Below are positions 23,761 to 32,269 of a stretch of 64,000 nt of DNA, in pieces. The stretch lies in contig CAVOSA010000007.1 in the NCBI GenBank assembly GCA_963698735.1, positions 183,533 to 247,532 of the forward strand, read 5' to 3'. This stretch comes from RPQJ01 sp963698735 (lineage in GTDB: Bacteria > Pseudomonadota > Gammaproteobacteria > Steroidobacterales > Steroidobacteraceae). Within the stretch, counting starts at the first letter, position 1. Every line of letters starts with the position of its first letter. A model generated the notes under the pieces. The model had not been told where the DNA came from. It saw only the letters and a program-made list of their open reading frames with translations, and did no database searches. Made by a program: the position numbers and the translations under genes.

Positions 23761-24357
23761 TCAGGCCAGCTCGAGGAAATTGGCGAGCAGGCGTTGTCCC
23801 GCGCGCGAGGAACGCTCGGGATGAAATTGCGTGCCGTGAAAGTTGCCGTGACGCACGACCGCGGAGAATTCCCCGCCGTAGTCCGTGACCGCGTCCGTCC
23901 ACGGGCCGACCGGTGCGGCATAGCTGTGCACGAAGTACACGTACGCACCCTCGTCGAGGCCGCGGGTCAGCGGCGATTCCGCGCGTGCCACGAGCTGGTT
24001 CCAGCCCATGTGCGGCACCGGGAAGCCCTCGCGGTCGGGAAAGCGGCTGACCCGGCCCGGCAGGATGCCGAGGCACTCCGTCTCGCCTTCCTCGCTGCTG
24101 GCAAACAGCAGCTGCATGCCGAGGCAGATGCCGAGCACTGGTTGCTTCAGGGTGGGTATCGCGGCGGCCAACCCGAGCGACCGCAGCCGCTGCATCGCAT
24201 CGGCGGCCGCGCCGACGCCCGGCAGGATCACGCGTGGCGCACGGCGCAGTTCGTCCGCGTCGGCGGTCAACTGCGAGCTGGCGCCGAGCCGGTCGAGCGC
24301 GAAGCGCAGCGACGCGATGTTGGCGCCGCCGTTGGCGATGATCGCGACGTCGGTCAT
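23761..24357 (-). CDS. hisH: Imidazole glycerol phosphate synthase glutaminase subunit
   Basis: 198 residues. Class I glutamine amidotransferase triad: Cys in VLGICLGMQLLF, His and Glu in GTQFHPERS. It supplies ammonia to HisF. ATG 24357 chosen because the family's first strand (VAIIANGGANIASLRFAL) begins there; it lies 16 nt downstream of the hisB stop. Confidence 0.95.
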   Translation of the reverse strand: MTDVAIIANGGANIASLRFALDRLGASSQLTADADELRRAPRVILPGVGAAADAMQRLRSLGLAAAIPTLKQPVLGICLGMQLLFASSEEGETECLGILPGRVSRFPDREGFPVPHMGWNQLVARAESPLTRGLDEGAYVYFVHSYAAPVGPWTDAVTDYGGEFSAVVRHGNFHGTQFHPERSSRAGQRLLANFLELA

Positions 24358-24373
24358 CGGATGGGCTCCACCG

Positions 24374-25451
24374 TCACAGCACGCCCTTGCTGCTGGGCAG
24401 TTCCGTGCCTTCGATGCGCACGGCCTGGCGCAAGGCGCGTCCCGTGGCCTTGAAGCAGGCCTCGACCATGTGATGACTGTTCTCACCCGTGACTTTCACG
24501 TGCACCGCGGCGAGCAGGCTGTCGGCCAGCGACCGGAAAAAGTGCGGCACGAGTTCGGTGGGCAGCCCGCCGACCGCCTCGCGCCCGAATTTCCCTTCGA
24601 ACACCGCAAAGGCACGGCCCGACAGGTCGATCGCGACCTGAGCCTGTGCTTCATCCATCGGCAGCACGAAACCGAAGCGCGCGATGCCCCGCTTGTCGCC
24701 GAGAGCCTCGCGCAACGCCTGGCCTAGCGCGAGAGCGCAGTCCTCGACGGTGTGGTGCTCGTCGATCTCCAGGTCGCCGGTGCAGGTGAGTTCGAGCGCG
24801 AAGCCCCCGTGGCGGGCCACCTGCTCGAGCATGTGGTCGTAGAAGCCAATGCCGGTCGCGATCGCGATGGGGCCGGTGTCGTCGAGGTTCACGCGCACGT
24901 GGATGTCGGTCTCCTTGGTCTTGCGCAGGACCGTTGCCGTGCGCGCCGGACGCTCGGAGTTTCTCGACGATCGCCGACCAGGTTGCACCTTCGGCACCGT
25001 CGGCCCGGACGCGCAGTCCCTCGATGCCGAGGTTCGCGGCAAGTTGCAGATCCGTGTCCCGGTCGCCGATGACGTAGCTGTGGCGCGGGTCGATTGGATG
25101 CTCGCGCAGGTAGTCCGTGAGCAGGCCGGTCTGTGGCTTGCGGCATTCGCAACCGTCTGCCGGCCGGTGCGGGCAGAAGAATTCCGCGTCGAATTCGATG
25201 CCCTGCGACGCGAACAGCGAGCGGATGAAGTCCTGCGACTCGCGGAACGTGGGCTCCGGAAAGGTGTGGGTCCCGAGTCCGTCCTGGTTGCTCACGAGCA
25301 CGAAGCGATAGCCCGTACGCTTGAGTTCGAGCAGGGCAGGGATCACGCCGGGCAGCAGGCGGATCTTGGCCAGGCTGTCGACCTGTTCGTCGGGTGGTTC
25401 CTCGACGAGGGTGCCGTCACGGTCGATGAAGAGGACGCGCGCTGCGTTCAT
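24374..25451 (-). CDS. hisB: Bifunctional histidinol-phosphatase / IGP dehydratase, one frame break
   Basis: The N-terminal HAD phosphatase (FIDRDGTLVEEPP with D10/D12, then SNQDGLGTHTFP, a Cys/His metal loop CPHRPADGCECRKP and YVIGDRDTD) is joined to IGP dehydratase (GIGFYDHMLEQVARHGG, IDEHHTVEDCALALG, VKVTGENSHHMVEACFK). The two lie in different frames; +1 nt in about 24930-24975 breaks the linker after WSAIVEKLR, before VLRKTKETDIHVRV. Total 1078 nt gives about 358 residues, the size of E. coli HisB. Probably intact in the organism. Overlaps the hisC stop by 4 nt. Confidence 0.9.
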
Positions 25452-26507
25452 GGCTGCTCCACCGCGGCCAGCAGCCGCTGGTTCTGGTCGGGGGTCCCGA
25501 TCGAGATCCGCAGGCACTGCGCGAGCCCGGGGTACGCCGAGAAGTCGCGGACGATGAGTCCTGCGGCCTTGGCGGCCTCGTGGAAGCGCTTCGAGTCGCG
25601 GCACTCGATGAGCAGGAAGTTGGCGTCGGACGGGAACACCCGCGCCACGTTGGCGCAGCGCTCGAGACGCTCGCGCATGCGGCCGCGCTCTTCGAGCAGC
25701 GTCCGGATGTGCGCGGCAGACATCGCCCGCTGCGGCGCCTCGGTGAGTGCGAGCACTTCCTCGACCGTCGAGGCGGGGATGGCGTACGGTGGGATGATCC
25801 GGCGCAGCAGGCCGACGATCTCCTCGCTGGCGATCAGCGTGCCGAGACGCGCGCCTGCCAGCGCATAGGCCTTCGACAACGTGCGCAGCACCACCAGGTT
25901 TGGAAACTCCGCCAGCCGCTGCGCCAGGCTCGCCCGGCTGCAGAACTCGACGTAGGCCTCGTCCACGACGACGAGCGCGCGCCCTGCGAGTTCGCGGCAC
26001 ACGCGCAGCATCGACACTTCGTCGAGCAGGTTGCCGGTCGGGTTGTTCGGCGAGCACAGGAACACGATCTTCGCAGCGGCACCTGCCGCGATGACCCGGT
26101 CCGTGTCGAGCGCGTATCCGTCGCGAAGCAGCGGCACCTCGAGCACGCTGGCACCCTGGATCTTCGCCGCCACCTTGTAGAAGCCGAAGGTGGGCGGCGT
26201 GATGACCACGCTGTCCTGTCCCGGCGCGGCAGAACGCGCGCACGACGAGGTCGATGGCTTCGTCGCTGCCGCGGCCGACCAGCAACTGACCAGCCGGCAC
26301 GCCGTACAGCAGCGCCATCCGTTCGACGAGCGCCTTCGGTTGCGGTTCCGGATAACGGTTGAGGCCGGCCAGCGAGTTGTCGCCCTGGGCCCGCCATGGC
26401 ATCTCGTTGGCGTGCATGCGTTCGAGCGAGGGGTCCCACGCAGCATGCTGGTACGGCTGCAGCTGCAGGATGTCGGGACGCGCCAGGTCCAGTACCGAGG
26501 TGCTCAT
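25448..26507 (-). CDS. hisC: Histidinol-phosphate aminotransferase, one frame break
   Basis: PLP aminotransferase class I/II. The first frame gives the N-terminus through RGSDEAIDLVVRAFCRAG; after +1 nt (GGGACAGGAC near 26222) the other frame continues QDSVVITPPTFGFYKVAA, CSPNNPTGNLL, VVVDEAYVEF and the PLP Lys in RTLSKAYALAGARLG, ending at 25448. Length 1060 nt, about 352 residues when repaired. It transaminates imidazole acetol phosphate. ATG overlaps the hisD stop (ATGA). Confidence 0.9.
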
Positions 26508-27829
26508 GCGTTGCCCGCCTGCGCCAGGGTGTCCAGGCGCACGGTCACGGCGTTGGCGTGCGCGTCGAGTGACTCGAGCCTGGCCAGCGTCACCGCGGTG
26601 GGACCGAGTCCGCGCAGGCCGTCCGCCGTGAGTTCCTGCACGGTGATGCGCTTGACGAAGTCGAACACGCTCAAGCCGCTGTAGGCACGGGCATGGCCGT
26701 AGGTGGGCAGCACGTGATTGGTGCCGCTGCAGTAGTCCCCCATGGTCTCCGGCGTCCAGGCGCCGAGAAAGACCGAGCCCGCGTTGCGTACCAGCGGCAG
26801 CAGGTCGCGCGGGCTCGTGACTTGAAGGATCAGGTGCTCGGGCGCATAGCGATTGGAGACGTCCATCGCGGTCGCGGTGTCCGGCACGATGATCACCCGG
26901 CTCTCGGCGATGGCTCGCTGCGCGATCTCGCGCCGTGGCAAGCGTGCGAGCTGGCGCCCGACTTCACCCACGCAGGCGTCGGCGAGCTTGCGCGAGACGG
27001 TGACCAGCACGACTTGTGCGTCAACGCTGTGTTCCGCCTGTGCGAGCAGGTCGGCCGCCACGAAGGCTGGGTTCGCCGACTCGTCGGCGATCACGAGCAC
27101 TTCCGACGGGCCCGCCGGCATGTCGAGCGCTGCGCCGTCGGCGTCCTGCGCGACGACCTGCTTGGCCGCCGTCACCCACGAGTTGCCGGGCCCGAAGATC
27201 TTGGCCACCTTCGGCACGGTGGCCGTGCCGTAAGCCATGGCTGCAACCGCCTGTGCGCCGCCGAGCTTGAACACCGTGCGGATACCGCAGAGCCGCGCCG
27301 CGACCAGCACTGCAGGATCGGCTGTGCCATCGGGGCGGGGCGGGGTGCACATCACTCGTACCGGGCAACCCGCGATCTTCGCGGGCACCGCCAGCATGAG
27401 TGCCGTCGACGGCAATGGCGCAGTGCCTGCCGGCACGTACAGGCCCACCGCCTCGAGCGGCACCGTCATGCGCTCGCACACGACGCCGGGCGCGGTTTCG
27501 AGCCGCAGCGGCGCAATCGTCTGCAATTCGTGGAAGCGGGTGACGATGTCGATCGCGCGTTGCAGCGCTGTGCGCTGTTCCGCGGTCAGTGCGGTCTCCG
27601 CCGCGGCAAACTCTGCCTCGCTGACAGCAAAAGATTCGAGGCGGACACCGTCGAGTCTTTCGGTGTACCGACGCAGTGCGTCGTCGCCCCCCGCACGGAC
27701 GTCCTCGACGATGCGGCGAACCTGTCCGAGCAGGCCGGCGGCATCGCGCTGGGCCGGTCGGCGCAGCACGGCCGCCCGTTGCTCGTCGTCGAGCAGGGTC
27801 CAGTCCAGGATCTCGAGGGCCGTCTTCAT
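26504..27829 (-). CDS. hisD: Histidinol dehydrogenase
   Basis: 441 residues, intact. Motifs: LYVPAGTAPLPSTALMLAVPAKIAG, FGPGNSWVTAAKQVV, DMPAGPSEVLVIAD, the Zn/catalytic AEHSVDAQVVL and YAPEHLILQV, and C-terminal GTNHVLPT...YSGLSVFDFVK. It oxidises histidinol to histidine in two NAD steps, the final step. ATG overlaps the hisG stop. Confidence 0.96.
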   Translation of the reverse strand: MKTALEILDWTLLDDEQRAAVLRRPAQRDAAGLLGQVRRIVEDVRAGGDDALRRYTERLDGVRLESFAVSEAEFAAAETALTAEQRTALQRAIDIVTRFHELQTIAPLRLETAPGVVCERMTVPLEAVGLYVPAGTAPLPSTALMLAVPAKIAGCPVRVMCTPPRPDGTADPAVLVAARLCGIRTVFKLGGAQAVAAMAYGTATVPKVAKIFGPGNSWVTAAKQVVAQDADGAALDMPAGPSEVLVIADESANPAFVAADLLAQAEHSVDAQVVLVTVSRKLADACVGEVGRQLARLPRREIAQRAIAESRVIIVPDTATAMDVSNRYAPEHLILQVTSPRDLLPLVRNAGSVFLGAWTPETMGDYCSGTNHVLPTYGHARAYSGLSVFDFVKRITVQELTADGLRGLGPTAVTLARLESLDAHANAVTVRLDTLAQAGNA

Positions 27830-28726
27830 GCGAGCATCTTCTCGACCGGCAGCACCAGCACGGCACTGGCGCCCGCGGCTTTCAGGCTTTCGAGCGTTTC
27901 CCAGAACACGGTTTCGCGGCAAACCGCGTGCACCGCAACCTTGTCGCCCGTGCCGTCGAGCGGGATCACCGTCGGGGACTCGCTGCCGGGCAGCAGCTTC
28001 TTGATCATGCGGCAGCGCCGAGCGCGGCGCATGCAGCATGATGTACTTGCTCTCGCGCACCTGCTGCACGCCGTCGACCCGGACCAGCAGGCGGCGCACC
28101 CAGTCGGCCTTGACGTCGGCGAGAGCAACCGGCGTGCGCACCAGGCAGACCTGGCTCTCGAGCACCACGGCGACCTCGCGCAGGTGGTTCGCGGTCAGCG
28201 TCGAGCCCGTGGACACGAGGTCGCAGATCAGGTCCGCGCGCCCGAGCCGAGGGGCGATTTCGACGGCGCCGGACAGCGTGACGATCTCGGCCGTGATCGA
28301 ATTCTCACGCAGGAAGCGTCCGAGCACGTGCGGGTAGGTGGTCGCGATGCGCTTGCCGGCGATGCTCTGCAGGCCTTCGAACACGAAGTCCTGCGGCACG
28401 GCGAGCGACAGGCGGCAGCGGCCGAAGTCGAGCTTCTGCAGCAGTTCGATCCGGGGCTGGGTGCCGCGGGCGAGCATCGCCAGCCGCTTTTCCTCGAGCA
28501 CGTTGAGCCCGACCAGGCCGAGGTCGCAGACGTCTTCCTGGACGAGGTCCGGGATGTCGTCGTCGCGCACGAACAGCACGTCGAGCGGCATGTTCTCGCC
28601 GTAGCACATGAGCTGGTCCTTGCCGCGGCTGAACTTGAGCCCGCAGCGGTGGAGCAGGTCGAGCGATTCGTCGGTGAGCCGGCCCGACTTCTGCACTGCG
28701 ATCCGCAGGCGTTGCTGGCGATCCAT
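27826..28726 (-). CDS. hisG: ATP phosphoribosyltransferase (long form), one frame break
   Basis: First enzyme of histidine synthesis. RIAVQKSGRLTDESLDLL, YGENMPLDVLFVRDDDIP, and ICDLVSTGSTLTANHLREV define the catalytic domains. The C-terminal regulatory HisG_C domain is in another frame after +1 nt near 28018 (CTGCCGCATG): MIKKLLPGSESPTVIPL...VAVHAVCRETVFWETLE. 901 nt, about 299 residues when repaired, the long hexameric form normally feedback-inhibited by histidine and not needing HisZ. Start overlaps the regulator stop by 1 nt. Confidence 0.9.
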
Positions 28727-29034
28727 CAGCGTTCCCCGAGGCGGCGGGCCGCCAGTTCGTAACCGCCGTTGCCGGCGCCAAGGTAGCGGGCCACGCGCCC
28801 GATCGTGGTCACGCTGACGCCGGTCTGCTTCGCTATCTCGCGGTAGGGCATGCCGGCCTGCAGCAGGCCCACCACGGTCCAGCGATCGGCGAGCGCCTGC
28901 AGCTCCGCGGGCGTGCACAGGTCGCGCAGGAAATCGCGGCACTCGTCGACGGTGCGCAACGTCAGGATGGCCTGGCACAGCGCGCGTTCGGCGGCCGCTT
29001 CCTGGCGGGGGGATATTCCACGGTGATTCTTCAC
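28726..29034 (-). CDS. TrpR-like (YerC/YecD) regulator of the his operon
   Basis: 102 residues, GTG start. LRTVDECRDFLRDLCTPAELQALADRWTVVGLLQAGMPYREIAKQTGVSVTTIGRVARYLGAGNGGYEL is the TrpR-related helix-turn-helix domain. First gene of the his operon, overlapping hisG by 1 nt. In Xanthomonadales a similar gene at this place regulates his transcription. A 28-bp palindrome with CTAG core lies 20 nt upstream, consistent with autoregulation. Whether it senses histidine directly is not known from sequence. Confidence 0.88.
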   Translation of the reverse strand: MKNHRGISPRQEAAAERALCQAILTLRTVDECRDFLRDLCTPAELQALADRWTVVGLLQAGMPYREIAKQTGVSVTTIGRVARYLGAGNGGYELAARRLGER

Positions 29035-29053
29035 GGGTCTCGATGTGCGGGCG

Positions 29054-29081
29054 TGTATTAATGTGCTAGCACGTTAATACA
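29054..29081 (-). promoter_or_regulatory. Palindromic operator of the his operon
   Basis: TGTATTAAYGTGC-TA-GCACRTTAATACA, 28 bp with one mismatched pair. The central GCTAGC recalls the CTAG core of TrpR operators. TAATAC within it could serve as the -10. Located 20 nt upstream of the TrpR-like gene. Confidence 0.75.
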
Positions 29082-29155
29082 TTGGAACGGCGGGCGCAAC
29101 CGCAAGGCGGGCAACGCGAAGCGCATCGGGCCAAGCAGGAGCGCCAGCGGCGTCT

Positions 29156-29261
29156 CCGGTCCAGAAGCGCCCCGAAAAACCCGTAAACCGCGCCATGGAC
29201 GGCGCGGCCGGAGCCGCCCAGGGACGGGTTTACGGCGTTTTTCGGGGCGCTTCTGGACCGG
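29156..29261. repeat. Large imperfect palindrome (cruciform/MITE-like)
   Basis: Arms 29156-29179 and 29238-29261 are a perfect 24-bp inverted repeat (CCGGTCCAGAAGCGCCCCGA plus A-run). After a one-base bulge the pairing extends about 9 bp (CCGTAAACC). The top contains a smaller hairpin CCGCGCC/GGCGCGG. No ORF. It lies between the his operator and the metX riboswitch; the A/T-runs at the arm ends could help terminate both ways only weakly. Confidence 0.7.
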
Positions 29262-29378
29262 GTCTGCCTGCCGCCGCTCGGCGCAGAAGGCGAGCCCCAT
29301 GGCTTCGCGCGACCTGCGTTTGCGGTTGCGCCCGGCGTTCCTTGCGCTAACCGGCTGTCACACCTAAACTTCGCCCCG

Positions 29379-29492
29379 CTCATCGAGACCGGCTGAGGGA
29401 ATGGCCCTTTGAAGCCGGGGCAACCATCGGGCCCAACCTGCCCGAAATGGTGCCAACTCCACGGAGACCATTGCGCGTCGCCGGAAGATGAG
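29379..29492 (+). promoter_or_regulatory. SAM-I (S-box) riboswitch upstream of metX
   Basis: P1 pairs CTCATC (29379-29384) with GATGAG (29487-29492). The core has the consensus landmarks: GAGACCGGCTGAGGGA, TGGCCCTTTGAAGCC, GGGGCAACC, and GGTGCCAACTCC followed by GGAGA. It should bind S-adenosylmethionine and turn off metX-metB. A clear intrinsic terminator was not found between it and metX, so control may act on translation or by an unusual platform. Confidence 0.9.
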
Positions 29493-29668
29493 TTGCAGCG
29501 AGGCTGCCCCGGCCAGTTTCACGACGGACGGGGGTGTTGGTCGCCGCAACCATCCCGCGCGCGCAAAATCTCCATCTCGTGGTTTTCATCTCGAGCGGCA
29601 GGCCGGCACGGGCCTCGATCGGCGTGCCCAGACGTCGTCCAGGGTCAGCGCGAGTTCGAGTAGCAGCA

Positions 29669-30772
29669 GTGTCTTCGTCCGTTACAACCAGCAACAGCCA
29701 GCCAGCCGTAGATGACAACGCCGCGCCGGATGGCGCCGCCGATCCGTCGTCGATGGATCCCGCAGCGGCCCTGCGGCCGGTGATGCTGCCGGCCGGTTAC
29801 GCATTCGACGAGGGCATCCTCGTGCTGGACCGCCATCCATTCCCGTTGCACCTTGGCGGCGAACTGCCGCGCGTGGAGATCGCGTATCGGATCGCCGGCG
29901 CCGCGGGCGCTCCGGTGGTGGCTGTGCTCGGCGGCATTTCGGCGGGTCGCAACGTCTTCAAGGTCCGAGACGGCGTGCCGGGCTGGTGGGACGAAATCGC
30001 CGGACCCGGCAAGGCGCTCGACACGGATCGTTTCCGCGTCCTCGGCATCGACTTTCTCGGCGGCAGCCACCGCACGACGGGCCCCGGTCACGGTGAGGTA
30101 TTCCCGAGCGTCAGCGCGCACGACCAGGCGGCCTGCCTGCTTTCGGTGATGGACCACCTCGGCATCGAGAGTCTGCACGGCTGCATCGGCGCATCCTACG
30201 GCGGCATGGTCACGCTGGTGATTGGCGCAAGGCATCCGGCGCGCCTGCGGCACGGTATCGTCGTCAGCGCGGCGCACCGGACGCATCCGATGTCGACCGC
30301 GTGGCGCAGCGTCCAGCGCAACTTCGTGCGCTACGCCATCGAGCACGGGGAGGGCGAGCGGGGTCTCGCCCTCGCGCGCGCGCTCGCCATGACGACCTAC
30401 CGGTCCGTGCGTGAATTCGAGGATCGTTTCCCGGGCGAGGCCGAGCGCCGCGACGGGCGTTTCCTGTTCCCCGTCGAGGCGTACATCGTCTCGCGCGGCG
30501 AGGCCTATTCGCGGACCTATCGGCCCGAGGCGTTCGTCTGCCTCTCGGAGTCGATCGACCTGCACCGCATCGAACCCGAGACCATCGTCGTGCCGCTGAC
30601 CATGGTCGCCGTGCTGGAGGACCAGCTGGTGCCGGTTGCCGACATGCGCACGCTGCGCGACCGCTGCGGCAGCACCTGCCAGCTGATCGAGATCAGCTCG
30701 ATGTACGGCCACGACGCCTTCTTCAAGGAGTCGGACGTGCTGCGCGACGTTCTCCACCGCACACTCGATTAG
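29669..30772 (+). CDS. metX: Homoserine O-succinyl/acetyltransferase (MetX, Xanthomonas type)
   Basis: Alpha/beta-hydrolase-fold acyltransferase. The nucleophile Ser is in GCIGASYGGMVTLVIGARHP, the acid in VLEDQLVPVADM, the His in SSMYGHDAFFKE; AVLGGISAGRN, GIDFLGGSHRTTGPG and SAAHRTHPMSTAWR are typical. It activates homoserine for methionine synthesis; residues favouring succinyl over acetyl cannot be assigned by eye, but a metB neighbour suggests succinyl. Start uncertain: GTG 29669 is used, ATG 29753 begins just before the conserved part, and an upstream ATG at 29534 is less likely. Preceded by the SAM-I riboswitch. Confidence 0.88.
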   Translation: MSSSVTTSNSQPAVDDNAAPDGAADPSSMDPAAALRPVMLPAGYAFDEGILVLDRHPFPLHLGGELPRVEIAYRIAGAAGAPVVAVLGGISAGRNVFKVRDGVPGWWDEIAGPGKALDTDRFRVLGIDFLGGSHRTTGPGHGEVFPSVSAHDQAACLLSVMDHLGIESLHGCIGASYGGMVTLVIGARHPARLRHGIVVSAAHRTHPMSTAWRSVQRNFVRYAIEHGEGERGLALARALAMTTYRSVREFEDRFPGEAERRDGRFLFPVEAYIVSRGEAYSRTYRPEAFVCLSESIDLHRIEPETIVVPLTMVAVLEDQLVPVADMRTLRDRCGSTCQLIEISSMYGHDAFFKESDVLRDVLHRTLD

Positions 30773-30792
30773 ACCTGACCGGAACGGATCCC

Positions 30793-31956
30793 ATGAGCAA
30801 CCAGGACAGCATCAAGACCCGCACCGTGCGGGCGGCCCTCGAGACGGACACGCAGCACGGCGCGGTCGTGCCGCCGATCCACCTCACCTCGACGTTCGCC
30901 TTCGGCGGCTACGGCGAGAAGCGGGAATACGATTACTCGCGGTCGGGCAATCCGACGCGCGATGCCCTGGGTCGCGCACTGGCAGAATTGGAAGGCGGCG
31001 CAGGAGCCGTGGTCACGGCCTCCGGCATGGGTGCCGTGTCGCTCGTCACCCAGCTGTTCAAGCCGGAACAGGTCGCGGTGGTGCCGCACGATTGCTATGG
31101 AGGCACCTACCGGCTCTTCAACGCGCTGAACCTGCGCGGCGCCCTCAAGGTTCGGTTCGTCGATTTCCAGGACCCGGACGCGCTCGACACCGCGCTCGCT
31201 GCAAAGCCCGCACTGGTGTGGATTGAAACGCCGAGCAATCCTCTGCTGCGCATCGTGGACATCGCGGCCACCGCCCGTCGCGCCAAGGCCGCGGGCGCGC
31301 TCGTGGCGGCCGATAACACATTCCTGTCGCCGGTCTGGCAGAAGCCGCTGGCGTTGGGCGCCGACCTGGTCATCCACTCGACTACCAAGTACCTGAACGG
31401 CCACAGCGACGTCGTCGGCGGCGTCGTCATTTCCGCCAGCGCAGAACTGCACGAGCAGGTGAAGTGGTGGGGCAACTGCATCGGCGTGACCGGCGCGCCG
31501 TTCGACAGCTTCCTCACGCTGCGCGGCCTGCGCACGCTGCATGCCCGCATGCGGGCGCACGGCGAGAACGCGCAGCGTATTGCGGAACTGCTGGCCCGGC
31601 ACGCCGCAGTGTCGAAGGTGTACTACCCGGGCCTGTCGACGCACCCCGGCCACGATGTCGCGCGACGTCAGCAGCAGGGATTCGGTGCGATGGTCAGCTT
31701 CGAACTCAGGGGTGGCGTCCAGAACGTGAAGGCGCTGCTCGCCAACATGGAACTGTTTTCGCTCGCCGAGTCGCTCGGCGGGGTCGAGAGCCTGGTCGCG
31801 CATCCGGCCAGCATGACGCACGCGGCAATGGACGAGGCGGCCAGGGAACGGGCGGGCATCTCCGCGACGCTGGTGCGGCTGTCGATCGGCATCGAGGAAG
31901 GCGACGACCTGGCGCGGGATCTCACCACGGGACTCGATGCCGCCGGTCGCGTGTAA
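30793..31956 (+). CDS. metB: Cystathionine gamma-synthase / O-succinylhomoserine lyase
   Basis: 387 residues, Cys/Met metabolism PLP enzyme. YDYSRSGNPTRDALGRALAELEGG, SGMGAVSLVTQLF, PHDCYGGTYRLF, ADNTFLSPVWQKPL, the PLP Lys in IHSTTKYLNGHSDVVGG and GVESLVAHPASMTHA are all present. It joins O-succinylhomoserine with cysteine. It starts 20 nt after metX and shares its riboswitch. Confidence 0.92.
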   Translation: MSNQDSIKTRTVRAALETDTQHGAVVPPIHLTSTFAFGGYGEKREYDYSRSGNPTRDALGRALAELEGGAGAVVTASGMGAVSLVTQLFKPEQVAVVPHDCYGGTYRLFNALNLRGALKVRFVDFQDPDALDTALAAKPALVWIETPSNPLLRIVDIAATARRAKAAGALVAADNTFLSPVWQKPLALGADLVIHSTTKYLNGHSDVVGGVVISASAELHEQVKWWGNCIGVTGAPFDSFLTLRGLRTLHARMRAHGENAQRIAELLARHAAVSKVYYPGLSTHPGHDVARRQQQGFGAMVSFELRGGVQNVKALLANMELFSLAESLGGVESLVAHPASMTHAAMDEAARERAGISATLVRLSIGIEEGDDLARDLTTGLDAAGRV

Positions 31957-32269
31957 CTCCAACTCGGTTGCGCGCGGTCAGTGGCAGAACCGACGGCGCA
32001 AAAAAAGAAGGCCGGCATTTCTGCCGGCCTTCGGGGGACCCGAGCTGCCTCATTCCCTGAGACAAAGACTAACCCGACTCAAGTCCACACTACTCGTAAA
32101 TTCGGTCTCGCAAACTGGGGGCAGGGAGCCTGTGGCCACCTGCGGACGCGCAGTATAGCGCCGGGAAACCGGTCGAAGTCCAGCGGGAATCGGGTGAAAA
32201 TTCGTCAGCCCTTTGGTTCTAAAGCCAGGCTTGACAGTTTCTGTGGATAAACTCGTAAGTCTTTGAAAT
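31957..32269. other. Intergenic region between convergent metB and leuB
   Basis: About 313 nt. It contains the leftward terminator at 32001-32032. The rest (32040-32269) is less G+C-rich than its surroundings and includes a TTGACA at 32229, but no -10 at proper spacing, no ORF and no repeat was recognised. Confidence 0.5.
32001..32032 (-). terminator. Intrinsic terminator of the ilvC-leuACDB operon
   Basis: GAAGGCCGGCA and TGCCGGCCTTC (32007-32032) form a perfect 11-bp stem with a 4-nt loop. On the minus strand it is followed by a T-run (from A-run 32000-32006). It lies about 240 nt past the leuB stop, giving a long 3' UTR. Confidence 0.85.

Noticed and set aside
32220..32250. TTGACA near 32229 as a promoter
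   Set aside because: No -10 at 16-18 nt and no gene downstream in that direction before leuB's convergent end.
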